From contig NZ_JAAAML010000002.1 of assembly GCF_024105735.1 (NCBI RefSeq), forward strand, positions 124,001 through 188,000: a DNA stretch of 64,000 nucleotides, written 5' to 3'. Position numbers and translations under genes: made by a program. This document shows positions 25,933-38,136 of this stretch, one piece after another. The notes below the pieces were generated by a model that was not told the DNA's origin, did not search any database, and was given only the letters and a program-made list of their open reading frames with translations. Position 1 is the first letter of the stretch; the number at the start of each line of letters is the position of its first letter. This DNA comes from Parahoeflea alexandrii (GTDB lineage Bacteria; Pseudomonadota; Alphaproteobacteria; Rhizobiales; Rhizobiaceae).

Positions 25933-26082
25933 AGCCACGGAAAGATATCGTCACGGATGAGGTCGCCATTGGCTCTGCCTGTACAGGTTCCAGCCATCAA
26001 ACCGCTTCCATTTCACACTCCCGCGTTTTAGGAAGTGAGCACACCGGAGGCCCGGCCTTCCCAGATCGCAACCGAGGCAAGC

Positions 26083-27324
26083 ATGACCAGTTCCCCCTTC
26101 GTTGTACCGCAGGCCCGCCGCGGCAGTGTCGCAGTCGACGTCGGCGGCGTTATCGTGGGTGGTGGCGCACCCGTGGTGGTGCAGTCGATGACCAACACCG
26201 ACACCGCCGATATCGACGCCACCGTTGCCCAGGTCGCAGCCCTGCACCGCGCCGGCTCCGAGATCGTCCGGATCACCGTCGACCGCGACGAGAGCGCTGC
26301 CGCGGTCCCGAAGATCCGCGAGCGCCTCGAACGGCTCGGTCTCGATGTGCCGCTGGTTGGCGATTTCCATTACATTGGCCATACCTTGCTCGCCAACCAC
26401 CCTGCCTGTGCCGAAGCGCTGGCGAAGTACCGGATCAACCCGGGCAATGTCGGCTTCAAGGACAAGAAGGACCGGCAGTTCATCGAAATCATCGAAATGG
26501 CCATCCGCTACGACAAGCCGGTCCGTATCGGCGTCAACTGGGGCTCACTCGACCAGGTCCTGCTGACGCGGCTGATGGACGAGAACGCCGCCAACGGATC
26601 GCCGCTGAGCGCCCGCGATGTCACCCGCGAAGCGATCATCCAGTCGGCGCTGCATTCGGCGGCTCTGGCCGAGGAAACCGGCCTGCACCGCAATCGCATC
26701 ATTCTCTCCGCCAAGGTCAGCCAGGTGCAGGATCTGATCGCCGTCTATTCCGAACTGGCGCGCCGCTCCGACCACGCGCTTCATCTGGGCCTCACCGAGG
26801 CCGGCATGGGCTCGAAGGGCATCGTCGCCTCCTCCGCGGCCATGGGAATCGTCCTGCAGGCGGGCATCGGCGACACCGTCCGTGTCTCGCTGACGCCGGA
26901 GCCCGGAGGCGACCGGACCCGCGAAGTCATCGTCGCCCAGGAACTGCTGCAGGTCATGGGCTTCCGGCAGTTTGTGCCGGTGGTCGCCGCCTGCCCCGGC
27001 TGCGGCCGCACCACCTCCACCGTGTTCCAGCAACTGGCGCGCACCATCGAGGATGATCTGAGACGCAACATGCCGCTCTGGCGTGACAAATATCCGGGAG
27101 TCGAAGGACTTCAGGTCGCCGTCATGGGCTGCATCGTCAACGGTCCCGGCGAATCCAAGCATGCCGACATCGGCATCTCGCTTCCCGGAACGGGAGAGAG
27201 CCCCGCCGCACCGGTCTTCATCGATGGCAAGAAGGCCGCAACCCTGCGCGGCCCGAAGATAGCCGATGATTTCCAGGCCATGGTCGCCGATTACATCGAG
27301 AAGCGCTTCGGCGCGTCCGCCTGA
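26083..27324 (+). CDS. ispG: 4-hydroxy-3-methylbut-2-enyl-diphosphate synthase IspG
   Basis: The 413-aa iron-sulfur enzyme converts ME-cPP to HMBPP in the MEP isoprenoid pathway. The N-terminal TIM-barrel begins [22 protein letters not shown] near residue 35. The [4Fe-4S] ligands are in the C-terminal domain: CPGCGRTT (two Cys, near 305) and [19 protein letters not shown] (third Cys, plus the conserved Glu). The ATG at 26083 is preceded by GAGG; the GTG at 26035 would add 16 residues without family support. It converges on the hybrid kinase gene with a 41-bp gap. A prenyl synthase gene lies 2.6 kb further along. Confidence 0.96.
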   Translation: MTSSPFVVPQARRGSVAVDVGGVIVGGGAPVVVQSMTNTDTADIDATVAQVAALHRAGSEIVRITVDRDESAAAVPKIRERLERLGLDVPLVGDFHYIGHTLLANHPACAEALAKYRINPGNVGFKDKKDRQFIEIIEMAIRYDKPVRIGVNWGSLDQVLLTRLMDENAANGSPLSARDVTREAIIQSALHSAALAEETGLHRNRIILSAKVSQVQDLIAVYSELARRSDHALHLGLTEAGMGSKGIVASSAAMGIVLQAGIGDTVRVSLTPEPGGDRTREVIVAQELLQVMGFRQFVPVVAACPGCGRTTSTVFQQLARTIEDDLRRNMPLWRDKYPGVEGLQVAVMGCIVNGPGESKHADIGISLPGTGESPAAPVFIDGKKAATLRGPKIADDFQAMVADYIEKRFGASA

Positions 27325-27365
27325 CAGTATCCGCGGGACGGACTTGCCGGTCGCACCGGCGGCAT

Positions 27366-29855
<2,490 letters not shown>

Positions 29856-29967
29856 GTCTCTGGCAACATCCGTTTGACCGGATATTGCCGCGAGATCGTT
29901 AATTAAAAACCTACAGGCGAGCACTTCCTTGAGGTTTAGACCGGCGCGAGATCCCCCGACACCGGGA

Positions 29968-30885
29968 TCAGCTCTCCCGTCTGGCGATGAAACGTGCAGC
30001 CTGCCGCAATGTCTCGGCTTCTGGTCCAAACGGCTCAAGCAGGGCTGCCGCTTCCTCCACCAGCCCGTCAAGCCTTTGCCGCACGGCGGCAACGCCATGC
30101 AGCGAAACCAGCGTTCCTTTGCCCCGTCCGGCGTCCTTGCCCGCAGCCTTGCCAAGGGTCGCCGTATCGGAGGTCACATCGAGCAGGTCGTCGGCCAGCT
30201 GAAACGCCAGTCCGACGATCTCTCCGAACCTGGTCATCCGGGCCAGTGTTTCGTCATCGGCCCGCGCGGCAAGAGCCCCTGCCGCACAGGCATAACGCAG
30301 AAGCGCGCCGGTCTTCATCGCCTGCAGCCTGACGATACCCGCCTCGTCCGGCGTTACCCTCTCCGCATCCAGGTCGAGCGCCTGGCCTCCGACCATGCCG
30401 CCGATACCGGCCGCCCGCGCCAGCTGGTTGACCAGCTGCAACCGGGCTTCCGCCGGCAGCGCAGTCTCCGGCGACGACAGGATGTCGAATGCCAGTGTGA
30501 GCAGTGCATCCCCGGCGAGAATCGCCGTTGCCTCGTCAAAGGCGACATGCACCGTCGGCTGACCGCGTCTGAGATCGTCGTCATCCATCGACGGCAGGTC
30601 ATCGTGAATGAGCGAGTAGCAGTGAATGCACTCGAGTGCTGCAGCAACGCGCATGGCAGCGGGTTCGGGCGCACCGAGAAGACGTGAAGTCTCGACAACC
30701 AGGAATGGCCGCAACCGTTTTCCACCGTTGAGAACGCCATGCTGCATCGCTGCAAGCAGGTGAGCCGGACGGGCGATTTCTCCGTCAAGCAGGGTATCTG
30801 ACAGCAGCGCTTCAAGCGTTGCCGCCACCTTTTGCGCGGTGGTTTCAAGCCGCGCGGCGAAGCTATGGGTCGAATCCGGGTTCAT
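29968..30885 (-). CDS. ispA: Polyprenyl (farnesyl) diphosphate synthase
   Basis: The 305-aa trans-prenyltransferase elongates DMAPP with IPP to farnesyl or geranylgeranyl diphosphate. The first aspartate motif is [14 protein letters not shown] near 93, the GGKRLRP motif near 54, and the second aspartate motif QLADDLLD near 232. The FARM with two residues inserted and length near 300 fit the bacterial IspA type. The ATG at 30885 is the family-like start; the frame continues upstream through the opposite mtgA gene. The ribosome site is weak. It is divergent from mtgA. Product chain length is not certain from sequence alone. Confidence 0.88.
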   Translation of the reverse strand: MNPDSTHSFAARLETTAQKVAATLEALLSDTLLDGEIARPAHLLAAMQHGVLNGGKRLRPFLVVETSRLLGAPEPAAMRVAAALECIHCYSLIHDDLPSMDDDDLRRGQPTVHVAFDEATAILAGDALLTLAFDILSSPETALPAEARLQLVNQLARAAGIGGMVGGQALDLDAERVTPDEAGIVRLQAMKTGALLRYACAAGALAARADDETLARMTRFGEIVGLAFQLADDLLDVTSDTATLGKAAGKDAGRGKGTLVSLHGVAAVRQRLDGLVEEAAALLEPFGPEAETLRQAARFIARRES

Positions 30886-31065
30886 CGCGATCTCATGCCA
30901 TGCGGTGATGCGGGCGGCAACGGTTTGTTTGACGCTTTCTCCCTTGGTGACAGTCAGCGGCTTCTCGCAGATCCGGGCTGCACTGGTCTGGTCTTGAGCC
31001 GGCAAGATCGCTATGCACGCAAGGCAGACTTCCCGGACACGGTCTTGCGCAAACAGGAAAACCAG

Positions 31066-31812
31066 GTGGCCAGACAGAAAACCAGCCCGACCTCGAGGTC
31101 GCCGCAAAAACCGGGCAAGCCGCCACGCCGCTCCCTGCTGCGGCGGCTGCTGCTGTGGTGCCTTGCCCTTGTTCTTTTGCTGCTGTTGCTGCCCTACCTG
31201 CTGATCCCGCTCTACAAGCTGCCGGAGATCCGTCCGGTCTCCACGCTGATGCTCGCCGAAACCCTTTCCGGCCGCGCCTATGAACGCCAATGGGTCGGTT
31301 TCGATGACATCGCCCCGGTTCTGGTGCAATCGGTGATGATGTCGGAAGACGGCCAGTACTGCGCCCATTCCGGCGTCGACTGGGAGGCGCTCAATCTCGT
31401 CATTGACGATGCTCTGGAGGGCGAGGTCACCCGCGGCGCCAGTACCATTCCGATGCAGACGGCAAAGAACCTGTTCCTGCCTTCCACCCGGTCGGTTCTG
31501 CGCAAGGCACTGGAGATTCCGATCGCGATGTGGATGGACGTTGTCTGGTCAAAACGACGGCTGATGGAGATCTATCTCAACATCGCCGAATGGGCGCCGG
31601 GCATCTACGGCATCGAGGCGGCCTCACAGGCCTATTTCGGTGTCCCGGCGGCAAAGCTCTCGGCCCGACAGGCGGCATTGCTTGCGGTCACCCTGCCCAA
31701 TCCGATCAAGCGCAACGCCGCCAACCCGTCGCGCGGCATGACCCGGCTGGCCGGCGTCATCGAGAAGCGCGCCAGCCAGTCCGGAGCCTACATCAAATGC
31801 CTTTATGATTGA
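31066..31812 (+). CDS. mtgA: Monofunctional peptidoglycan glycosyltransferase MtgA
   Basis: The 248-aa protein polymerises lipid II glycan strands at the outer face of the inner membrane. It has a basic N terminus, one TM helix ([23 protein letters not shown]), and the GT51 domain: [16 protein letters not shown] with the catalytic Glu near 100, [15 protein letters not shown] near 135 and [30 protein letters not shown]. The GTG at 31066 with AGGA 7 bp upstream gives a family-typical length; the open frame starts earlier at 30832, inside the opposite ispA gene. It has no transpeptidase domain, as expected for MtgA. Confidence 0.9.
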   Translation: MARQKTSPTSRSPQKPGKPPRRSLLRRLLLWCLALVLLLLLLPYLLIPLYKLPEIRPVSTLMLAETLSGRAYERQWVGFDDIAPVLVQSVMMSEDGQYCAHSGVDWEALNLVIDDALEGEVTRGASTIPMQTAKNLFLPSTRSVLRKALEIPIAMWMDVVWSKRRLMEIYLNIAEWAPGIYGIEAASQAYFGVPAAKLSARQAALLAVTLPNPIKRNAANPSRGMTRLAGVIEKRASQSGAYIKCLYD

Positions 31813-31887
31813 GTTCAATCGAATTGGCTTTTCCGGCCGTTTTGCGCGTGCCAGATATTGGCAGCCAATCAGCACAAGGTACCCGAC

Positions 31888-32535
31888 ATGACCGACCCGG
31901 TTCTCTACATCGGCAACAAGAACTATTCATCCTGGTCCTTTCGCCCCTGGATCGGAATGCGCACCGCCGGCATCGCCTTCGAGGAGAAGCTGGTGCCGTT
32001 CGACATGGGCGCCGGCAATCCGGCGTTCAAGGCGTTTTCGCCGACCGGCAAGGTGCCGGTCCTGGTCGATGGCGATGTGACCATCTGGGAATCGCTCGCC
32101 ATCCTCGATCATGTCGCCCGCAGGCACCCTGAAGCCGGGCTCTGGCCTGAAAACTTGAACGACCGCAGCAAGGCGATGGCGATGAGTTCGGAAATGGTGT
32201 CGTCCTTCTCCGCCCTTCGCTCGGCCTGCCCGATGAACATGCGCCGCGAGCGCAAGCCGATCGAAACCACCCCTGCCATTCTTGCCGACGTGGCCCGCAT
32301 CCAGTCACTATGGAGCGGCTGCCTTGAGAACAGCGGCGGCCCGTTTCTGTTCGGCGCGTTTTCGATTGCAGACGCCATGTTCGCTCCGGTGGTCAATCGT
32401 CTTGATGTCTACGCCTTCGAGACCGGGCCGGTCGTGACGGACTACATGGCGCGGATGAAGGCGCTGCCGGCCTGGCGCGAGTGGGAAGCCGCGGGCCGGG
32501 CGGAGCCCTGGGTCGTCGCCGAGGACGAAGCATGA
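31888..32535 (+). CDS. Glutathione S-transferase-family protein
   Basis: The 215-aa protein is a clear GST: N-terminal thioredoxin fold (VLYIGNKNYSSWSFRPWIGMRTAGIAFEEKLVPF), the cis-proline KVPVLVDG near 53, and the glutathione-binding IWESLAILDHVA near 64. The C-terminal helical domain contains FSIADAMFAPVVNRL, the conserved N-capping box. The serine pair in YSSWSFRP is the likely catalytic centre. It starts at 31888 with an AAGG site. It lies between mtgA and rpmF without tight coupling. Its substrate is not predictable. Confidence 0.88.
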   Translation: MTDPVLYIGNKNYSSWSFRPWIGMRTAGIAFEEKLVPFDMGAGNPAFKAFSPTGKVPVLVDGDVTIWESLAILDHVARRHPEAGLWPENLNDRSKAMAMSSEMVSSFSALRSACPMNMRRERKPIETTPAILADVARIQSLWSGCLENSGGPFLFGAFSIADAMFAPVVNRLDVYAFETGPVVTDYMARMKALPAWREWEAAGRAEPWVVAEDEA

Positions 32536-32599
32536 GGCTCTTGCCTCGGTGAGCAGCGATGGCATGGCCGAGCGTGAGTCAAAAAAACACGCGCACCGC

Positions 32600-32628
32600 T
32601 GGTCAAACCTGCAAATGCCATGTATAAG
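32600..32628 (+). promoter_or_regulatory. Putative sigma-70 promoter of rpmF
   Basis: TGGTCA and TATAAG are separated by 17 bp and lie about 85 bp upstream of the rpmF ATG. The -10 matches five of six consensus positions and the -35 four of six. Confidence 0.4.
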
Positions 32629-32715
32629 CCCGGCAAATTTCCGAAATCGGCATGTGTCAGTTTCGGCCCTTGGGTCGACCTTTGGACATGCCTGTACGCT
32701 CAATAGGAGTTTATA

Positions 32716-32901
32716 ATGGCTGTTCCGAAGCGCAAAACCACCCCATCCAAGCGCGGCATGCGCCGTTCCGCTGACGCCCTCAAGGCCCCGACCTATGTCG
32801 AGGACAAGAATTCCGGCGAACTGCGCCGCCCGCACCACATCGATCTGAAGACAGGCATGTACCGCGGCCGTCAGGTGCTGACGCCGAAGGAAAGCGCATA
32901 A
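32716..32901 (+). CDS. rpmF: 50S ribosomal protein L32
   Basis: This 61-aa basic protein is L32 of the large ribosomal subunit. [18 protein letters not shown] at the N terminus and the [19 protein letters not shown] region are diagnostic. It lacks zinc-binding cysteines, as in other Alphaproteobacteria. An AGGAG site sits 8 bp before the ATG, and a strong terminator follows. In many bacteria rpmF precedes plsX and fabH; here it stands alone, which is the usual rhizobial arrangement. Confidence 0.97.
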   Translation: MAVPKRKTTPSKRGMRRSADALKAPTYVEDKNSGELRRPHHIDLKTGMYRGRQVLTPKESA

Positions 32902-32924
32902 GCTTTCTCAAAGCTTTGATGGCT

Positions 32925-32956
32925 TGAAAGCCGGTCCTCGCGGGCCGGCTTTTTTC
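32925..32956 (+). terminator. Intrinsic terminator of rpmF
   Basis: AAAGCCGG (32927-32934) pairs with CCGGCTTT (32945-32952), and the T-run TTTTTT continues to 32955. Confidence 0.92.
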
Positions 32957-33021
32957 GTTTGCCCGGCGGCTTGCGAGCCCCCGCCTGGGGAGACCCGCCT
33001 CACCAACAAGGGCCTGAAACG

Positions 33022-33054
33022 CAAAACGCCCGGGAACCGAAGTTCCCGGGCGAA
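33022..33054 (-). terminator. Intrinsic terminator of the cold-shock gene
   Basis: CGCCCGGGAAC (33027-33037) pairs perfectly with GTTCCCGGGCG (33042-33052). On the minus strand the stem has a TTCG loop and is followed by TTTTGC. It lies about 50 bp after the csp stop. Confidence 0.92.
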
Positions 33055-33102
33055 TTCAACTCAGAGCGACCAGCCTAACCAGCCAACCTCTGGTGTGGCT
33101 TT

Positions 33103-33312
33103 TCAGGCAGCTTCGATGGTCGAAACTGCAGTCTTGCCTGTGCGGCGGTCTTCGGCGGTGTCGAAGGAAACCTTCTGGCCTTCGGCCAGACCGCGCATGC
33201 CAGCACGCTCAAGTGCAGTTGCATGGACGAAAACGTCCTTGCTGCCGTCGTCAGGTGCGATGAAGCCGAAGCCCTTTTGATCATTGTAGAATTTAACGGT
33301 ACCGGTTTTCAT
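33103..33312 (-). CDS. Cold-shock-domain protein (CspA-like)
   Basis: The 69-aa protein is a single cold-shock domain that binds single-stranded RNA and DNA. Both RNP motifs are visible: KGFGFIAP near 13-20 and DVFVHATAL near 26-34. It begins [12 protein letters not shown], a family-typical start. The 267 bp upstream to the desaturase stop hold its promoter and probably a long leader; I cannot tell whether it is cold-inducible. Rhizobial genomes carry several such paralogues, so I give no numbered symbol. Confidence 0.95.
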   Translation of the reverse strand: MKTGTVKFYNDQKGFGFIAPDDGSKDVFVHATALERAGMRGLAEGQKVSFDTAEDRRTGKTAVSTIEAA

Positions 33313-33579
33313 GGGGGAAGTCCTTTATGTCCATGAATGTAATTTCCGGCGCAAGCGCTCTTCAAAGCGCTCGGCGCAGGCGTTCGTCATCGAGTTTAAG
33401 TGAAGTGTTGAGCGTGTCTCCGCCTCGGGCGGTGAGCGACCAAGTCGTCCGGTCCAAAAATCGATAGGCAGTTCATACACTGGTTTTCGCTTCAACACAA
33501 GCAAAAGCGCGATCACCGCCCGAGCAGGCCGCAGATCCCGGCCCGCCAGCATGATCCTGCCTCGCAATACCGGTCCCGA

Positions 33580-34602
33580 TCAGGCTGCAACAGCCATACC
33601 TGCGACCCGATCACGCACCGCGCGGAACGGCACCAGCTGCCGCCGCTCTTCGTCCCACAGCGCCAGCGGCACGCAACGCAAGCTCTGCCAGAATGTCAGC
33701 CGGCCAATCTCGGCCAGTTCCGGAAAATCCTTGAGAACCTGCGGCAGACGATAGAATGGAATCCGGCTCGACAGGTGGTGTACATGGTGAATGCCGATAT
33801 TGCCCGTCATCCACATCAGCGGCTTGGGGAGATCATAGAATGAACTGCCGTGCAGGGCGGCATATTCGCGTTCCCACTCCGGCGCATGATCCCAATGGGT
33901 CGGATCGAACTGGTGCTGCACATAGAACATCCAGACACCGATCGAGGCGCCGATCAGCATGATTGGCAAATGGATGATCAGGAATGCCTTGAAACCGACA
34001 AGCAGACCAAGCGCGACCCACATCACCACGATCGCAAGGTTGGTCGCCATCACGCTCTTCCAGGACATGAGCCCGTCCTTCAGCGCGGTGACTGGCAGAC
34101 GGTGCTGCAGCATGAAGATGAAGGCCGGTCCCAGTCCGAACATGACCAGCGGATGCCGGTAAAGCCGGTATTTCCAGCGCCCGGCATTCGACAGGGCCAG
34201 GTATTCCTGAACGGTCAGCGTATCGATATCGCCGATGCCGCGCCGCTCGAGATTGCCCGAACCGGCATGATGGATCGCATGCGAACGCCGCCAGTAGTCA
34301 TAAGGGGTCAGCGTGATCACGCCGAGGACCCGTCCGACCCGGTCATTCCATTTCGCGGTGGTGAACATCGAGCCGTGACCGCAGTCATGCTGGATGATGA
34401 ACAGGCGCACCATGAGAAAGGCTGCCGGGATCGCCAGCGCCAGGGTCAGAAGGATGCTGTAGGAGAGGGCAAACCACATCAGCGCCCAGACAGAAACCAG
34501 AAGTCCGAAGGTCAGCACCGTCTCGAATGCGCTCCGCCCATCACTCGGCAACCTGTAGGGTTGCAGACGCCGCACCCACTCCCGCGCTGATCCTGTCACC
34601 AT
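33580..34602 (-). CDS. Membrane fatty acid desaturase
   Basis: The 340-aa inner-membrane protein has the three histidine boxes of acyl-lipid desaturases: HDCGHGS near 72, HAIHH near 107 and HHVHH near 275. Hydrophobic segments of about 20 residues flank the first and third boxes. It should introduce a double bond in acyl chains with a di-iron centre and an electron donor such as ferredoxin. The ATG at 34602 has GGGAG upstream; an in-frame extension to 34716 is possible. It lies next to the cold-shock gene on the same strand, which fits a membrane-fluidity role but is not proof. Confidence 0.88.
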   Translation of the reverse strand: MVTGSAREWVRRLQPYRLPSDGRSAFETVLTFGLLVSVWALMWFALSYSILLTLALAIPAAFLMVRLFIIQHDCGHGSMFTTAKWNDRVGRVLGVITLTPYDYWRRSHAIHHAGSGNLERRGIGDIDTLTVQEYLALSNAGRWKYRLYRHPLVMFGLGPAFIFMLQHRLPVTALKDGLMSWKSVMATNLAIVVMWVALGLLVGFKAFLIIHLPIMLIGASIGVWMFYVQHQFDPTHWDHAPEWEREYAALHGSSFYDLPKPLMWMTGNIGIHHVHHLSSRIPFYRLPQVLKDFPELAEIGRLTFWQSLRCVPLALWDEERRQLVPFRAVRDRVAGMAVAA

Positions 34603-34826
34603 CCGTAATTCTCCCGAAATTGTTCCTCGTCTGCCGGATATTATTGACTGCACCGGCACATAGTTGCGGGGGCCATACCACGCCGCTTCGTCAAACGGCA
34701 TCTTTTTCTCGGACAATCACCAACTCACGATGTGTCACATCGTCACTGCAAGTGTTACCAGTGGCCGGATTTACGTGGCGACCAAAGCGGCCTAGGAAAT
34801 TTAAATCGATTGAACCGGAGTCCTGA

Positions 34827-36026
34827 ATGTCGACCTCCAGCCTTGTTGCGCCACCGATGCTGTCTCCGCAGCGTCTGGCCGTCTCGCTCATGTTCCTGGC
34901 CAATGGCTTCGTGGTCGGCAGCTGGGCTCCCAAGATTCCCGAATTTGCCGCACGTCTGCAACTCGACGAAAGCGAACTCGGCCTGATGATCATGTGTTTC
35001 GGTATCGGCTCGCTTTGCGCCATGCCCGCTGTCGGCGCCATGATCTCCAGAGAAGGCTCACGCCGGTTGATGCTTCTGGTGGCGTCGGCGACGGTCCCCT
35101 GCCTGCTGCTCGTCACCTTGGCGCCTTCAATCTGGACCGCCGCGCTCGCACTGTTCCTGATGGGCGGCATGATCGGCGGCATGGATGTCGCCATGAATGC
35201 CAATGCGGTGGAGGTGGAGAAACGCCAGGGACGGGCCATCATGTCTTCCTGTCACGGCTTCTGGAGCCTTGGCGGCGTCGCCGGTGCCGCCCTGGGCGGC
35301 GTTCTGATCGAACTCTACGGGGTTCAGCTTCACGCCGTCATAGCCTGCCTGCTGACAGCCGCGGCCTTGGCGATTGCCTGGCCCCGGGCTCTCGCCGATC
35401 CCCCGCACCGGGAAGTGCCGGGGGCGGAAGGTTCCCTCGCAACGGCTCCCCGGCCAGGCCTGCTTGCGGCCGGCGCCACCGTCTGGCTGACCGGCATCAT
35501 CTGCCTGATCGTGATGACGCCGGAAGGCGCCATTCTCGACTGGGGTGCGCTCTACCTGCGTCAGGAACTCGGTGCTGACCCGGCGCTGTCGGGCCTTGCC
35601 TTCGGCGCCTTCTCCGCTGCCATGGCGCTGATGCGGTTTCTCGGCGATCTGGTGCGGGACCGCTTCGGCGCGGTCAGGACCTTCAGGGTGTCAGCGGTTC
35701 TGGCCATGATCGGCCTCACCATGGCCGGCCTGGCGCAATCGCCCCAGATGGCGATCCTTGGCTTCGCGATTGCCGGACTGGGCTTTGCCAACACCGTGCC
35801 GATCGCCTTTTCAGCCGCCGGCAACCTGCCGGGACTGCCACAGGGACTGGCAATCTCCGTGGTCACCTTCATGGGTTACTCGGGCATACTGTTTGCGCCC
35901 TCGGTGATCGGCTTTATCGCCGAGCACACCGGTTTTGCGGCGATCTACCTGGCGCTTCCAGTGTTCGTGATCATGCCGCTGGTCTTCTCCGGCCTGATGC
36001 GGCATGCCGACCGCCAGAAAGCCTAG
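34827..36026 (+). CDS. MFS transporter
   Basis: This 399-aa major facilitator protein has 12 predicted membrane helices in two halves. The N-terminal half has NGFVVGSWAPKIPEFAARLQLDESELGLMIMCFGIGSL, a pattern seen in a YbjJ-like subgroup of unknown substrate. The second half has the loop DRFGAVRTF, the counterpart of the conserved interhelix motif. The TAG stop is shared with the stop of the opposite isomerase gene in a CTAG tetranucleotide, so the two genes overlap tail-to-tail. It could be a sugar or drug exporter; context gives no decision. Confidence 0.88.
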   Translation: MSTSSLVAPPMLSPQRLAVSLMFLANGFVVGSWAPKIPEFAARLQLDESELGLMIMCFGIGSLCAMPAVGAMISREGSRRLMLLVASATVPCLLLVTLAPSIWTAALALFLMGGMIGGMDVAMNANAVEVEKRQGRAIMSSCHGFWSLGGVAGAALGGVLIELYGVQLHAVIACLLTAAALAIAWPRALADPPHREVPGAEGSLATAPRPGLLAAGATVWLTGIICLIVMTPEGAILDWGALYLRQELGADPALSGLAFGAFSAAMALMRFLGDLVRDRFGAVRTFRVSAVLAMIGLTMAGLAQSPQMAILGFAIAGLGFANTVPIAFSAAGNLPGLPQGLAISVVTFMGYSGILFAPSVIGFIAEHTGFAAIYLALPVFVIMPLVFSGLMRHADRQKA

Positions 36027-36799
36027 CCGCCGCGCAGCGCAGCCAGCCAGCCGAGCCCGTCGACGGTACCGGCCCTTGGCCGGTATTCACAGCCGACAAA
36101 TCCCGCGTACCCAAGCTCGTCCAGGGCCTTGAGAATCCGGAGATCGTCGAGTTCACCGGATCCCGGCTCGTTGCGGGCGGGCACCGAGGCGATCTGGACA
36201 TGTCCGATCACCGGCATCAGCGATTTGAGCCCGGTCAGCACGTCGCCACGCAGGATCTGCCGGTGATAGATGTCGAATTGCAGTTTCACGCCGGGGTGGC
36301 CGAGAGTGTCGATCAGTTCTGCGGCGCGCTCGAAATCATCAAGGAAATAGCCCGGCATGTCGCGCCCGTTGATCGGTTCGATCATGATCGTCACGCCCTG
36401 TTCCGCAGCTGCATCGGCGGCAAAGGCAAGCTGCTCCCGGTAGCAGGCCTGGTGCACCGGGTCTGCCGCATCGGCAATCCCGGCCATCATGTGCAGCCGC
36501 GGAGTTCCGATGACAGCTGCGTAGTCGAGCGCCGTCCGCACCGACTGGCGAAACTCGGCCTTGCGCCCGGGCAGGGCCGCAAGCCCCCTTTCGCCCGCTT
36601 CCCACCTGCCCGGCCAAAGATTGAAAAGCACCTGTTCAACGCCCGCCCGGCGGCACCATTCGGCAATATCCTTGGCCGGATAATCATAGGGAAACAGGAA
36701 CTCCACCGCATCGAACCCCGCATCCGCCGCCGCCCGGAACCGCTCGGGAAACGCATGTTCGGTGAACATCATCGACAAATTGGCGGCAAAACGCGGCAT
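36023..36799 (-). CDS. otnI: Hydroxypyruvate isomerase/OtnI-family sugar isomerase
   Basis: The 258-aa TIM-barrel isomerase belongs to the Hyi/OtnI group: MPRFAANLSMMFTEHAFPERFRAAADAGFDAVEFLFPYDYP at the N terminus, IEPINGRDMPGYFL near 142, QFDIYHRQILRGD near 177 and IGHVQIASVPARNEPG near 207. The metal-site Glu, Asp, His and Glu (GCEYRP) are present. OtnI interconverts 2-oxo- and 3-oxo-tetronate in threonate or erythronate breakdown; Hyi acts on hydroxypyruvate. The presence of otnK and otnC 7 kb away supports OtnI, but it is not in their operon. It is separated from the HypD-like gene by a terminator. Confidence 0.78.
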   Translation of the reverse strand: MPRFAANLSMMFTEHAFPERFRAAADAGFDAVEFLFPYDYPAKDIAEWCRRAGVEQVLFNLWPGRWEAGERGLAALPGRKAEFRQSVRTALDYAAVIGTPRLHMMAGIADAADPVHQACYREQLAFAADAAAEQGVTIMIEPINGRDMPGYFLDDFERAAELIDTLGHPGVKLQFDIYHRQILRGDVLTGLKSLMPVIGHVQIASVPARNEPGSGELDDLRILKALDELGYAGFVGCEYRPRAGTVDGLGWLAALRGG

Positions 36800-36898
36800 C
36801 GGCAGCTCTCACGGAATCACGGATCTTGCCGCGTGTTGCGTGTCCAGCGCGGCGGCACATGTTTCGCCGGAACCGCCCCTCGACACAAGTGCGCAAGA

Positions 36899-36935
36899 GA
36901 AAACCGCCGGATCAGGCTGCGATCCGGCGGTTTGA
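36899..36935 (-). terminator. Intrinsic terminator of the HypD-like gene
   Basis: AAACCGCCGGATC (36901-36913) pairs perfectly with GATCCGGCGGTTT (36921-36933). The outer AAA/TTT pairs provide the T-run on the minus strand. Confidence 0.9.
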
Positions 36936-36985
36936 ATGTCGGCAGGAATTGTCAGCGGCGCCGAAACGGCTACCGGCCGGGCCCT

Positions 36986-37921
36986 TCAGACGTTCCAGTT
37001 GGCATACCAGCTCTTGAACAGCTGATACTGGGTCTCGGCATATTGCCGCTGCGAATCCGTCAGCGCGTCGGTTTCGTTGAAGTGCAGGGTGTATTCGGTG
37101 TCGCCATTGAGCACCATCAGGTGCTTGTAATAGAGAACCAGGTCCGCGCCCTCGTCAAACGAGGACAGCACCCCCAGCGCCTCCTCCAGTTCCTTGGCCT
37201 GAACCCGTGCTTTGGCGTCGCCTGTCGCCGCCTTCTTGCACAGATCGACCAGGTGCAGGACTTCGCGCGGCAACGCATTGCCGATGCCGGTGATCGCGCC
37301 GGTGGCGCCGCAATTGACGAAGCCGTGATAGACATTGGTGTCGACGCCAACCATCAGCGTGACGCTGTCATCCGCCGAGGTGATGTTCTCGGCCGCGTAG
37401 CGCAGGTCCGCCGCACCGCCAAACTCCTTGAAGCCGATCAGGTTGGGATGGTCCTTCCTGAGCGCGAAGAACAGCTCGGCACGGGTCGCAAAACCGTAAT
37501 AGGGGCTATTGTAGATCACCGCAGGCAGCTCGGGCGCCGCCGACAGGATCGCCCGGAAATGCGCCGACTGGGCCCCCGCCGAACTGCCGCGCGACAGCAC
37601 CCGCGGGATAACCATCAGCCCTTTCGCGCCAACTTTCGCGGCATGCGCCGCATGCGCCACTGCCAAGGCACTGTTGATCGCGCCGGTGCCGACCACGGTC
37701 GGAATGCCCGCGGCGACAAGCCGTTCGACGCCTTCCATGCGCTGCGCGTCGGTCAAGAGCGGCCAGTCGCCCATCGACCCGCAATAGACCACCGCCGACA
37801 TGCCGGCGGCGATCAGTTCCTTGCCCTTGCGCACCAGCGCGTCGAAATCCGGCGTCCGGTCAGCCTTGCAGGGTGTCATCAGGGCCGGCATGCAGCCGGT
37901 GAAGATCGAGTTGTCCATCAT
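36986..37921 (-). CDS. DapA-family deaminase, HypD-like
   Basis: The 311-aa protein is a class I aldolase-fold member of the DapA superfamily. The Schiff-base lysine is in LIGFKEFGG near 165 and the tyrosine in AVIYNSPYYGF near 137. The sequence closely follows the rhizobial HypD type (Delta1-pyrroline-4-hydroxy-2-carboxylate deaminase), recognisable by MPALMTPCKADRTPDFDALV, YCGSMGDWPLLT and DLVLYYKHLMVLNG. HypD releases ammonia in hydroxyproline breakdown, giving 2-oxoglutarate semialdehyde. A GntR gene lies upstream on the same strand. Other hyp genes are absent, so the assignment is by similarity only. Confidence 0.75.
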   Translation of the reverse strand: MMDNSIFTGCMPALMTPCKADRTPDFDALVRKGKELIAAGMSAVVYCGSMGDWPLLTDAQRMEGVERLVAAGIPTVVGTGAINSALAVAHAAHAAKVGAKGLMVIPRVLSRGSSAGAQSAHFRAILSAAPELPAVIYNSPYYGFATRAELFFALRKDHPNLIGFKEFGGAADLRYAAENITSADDSVTLMVGVDTNVYHGFVNCGATGAITGIGNALPREVLHLVDLCKKAATGDAKARVQAKELEEALGVLSSFDEGADLVLYYKHLMVLNGDTEYTLHFNETDALTDSQRQYAETQYQLFKSWYANWNV

Positions 37922-38051
37922 GTGTTTCCTTTGATTTCAATGAACCCGCATCCGAGGCTTGAGGTCTGGTGTCCCCCCGGAACGTCGGCGACCCATGCGG
38001 CTGAGATCTGGCCACAAGCCGTTACGACCGATGATATCGTATTGTATATTC

Positions 38052-38063
38052 ATTGTCGACAAT
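38052..38063. promoter_or_regulatory. Palindrome ATTGTCGACAAT, likely GntR operator
   Basis: A perfect 12-bp palindrome lies 130 bp upstream of the HypD-like start and just after the gntR stop. TTGTC-GACAA resembles operators of FCD-type GntR proteins. Confidence 0.5.
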
Positions 38064-38136
38064 TGATGTTGCCGGACACCAACGCGCATTGCGATCAAGA
38101 CCGGCGCATGAACACATCAGCGATGTCCTGTCGGGT

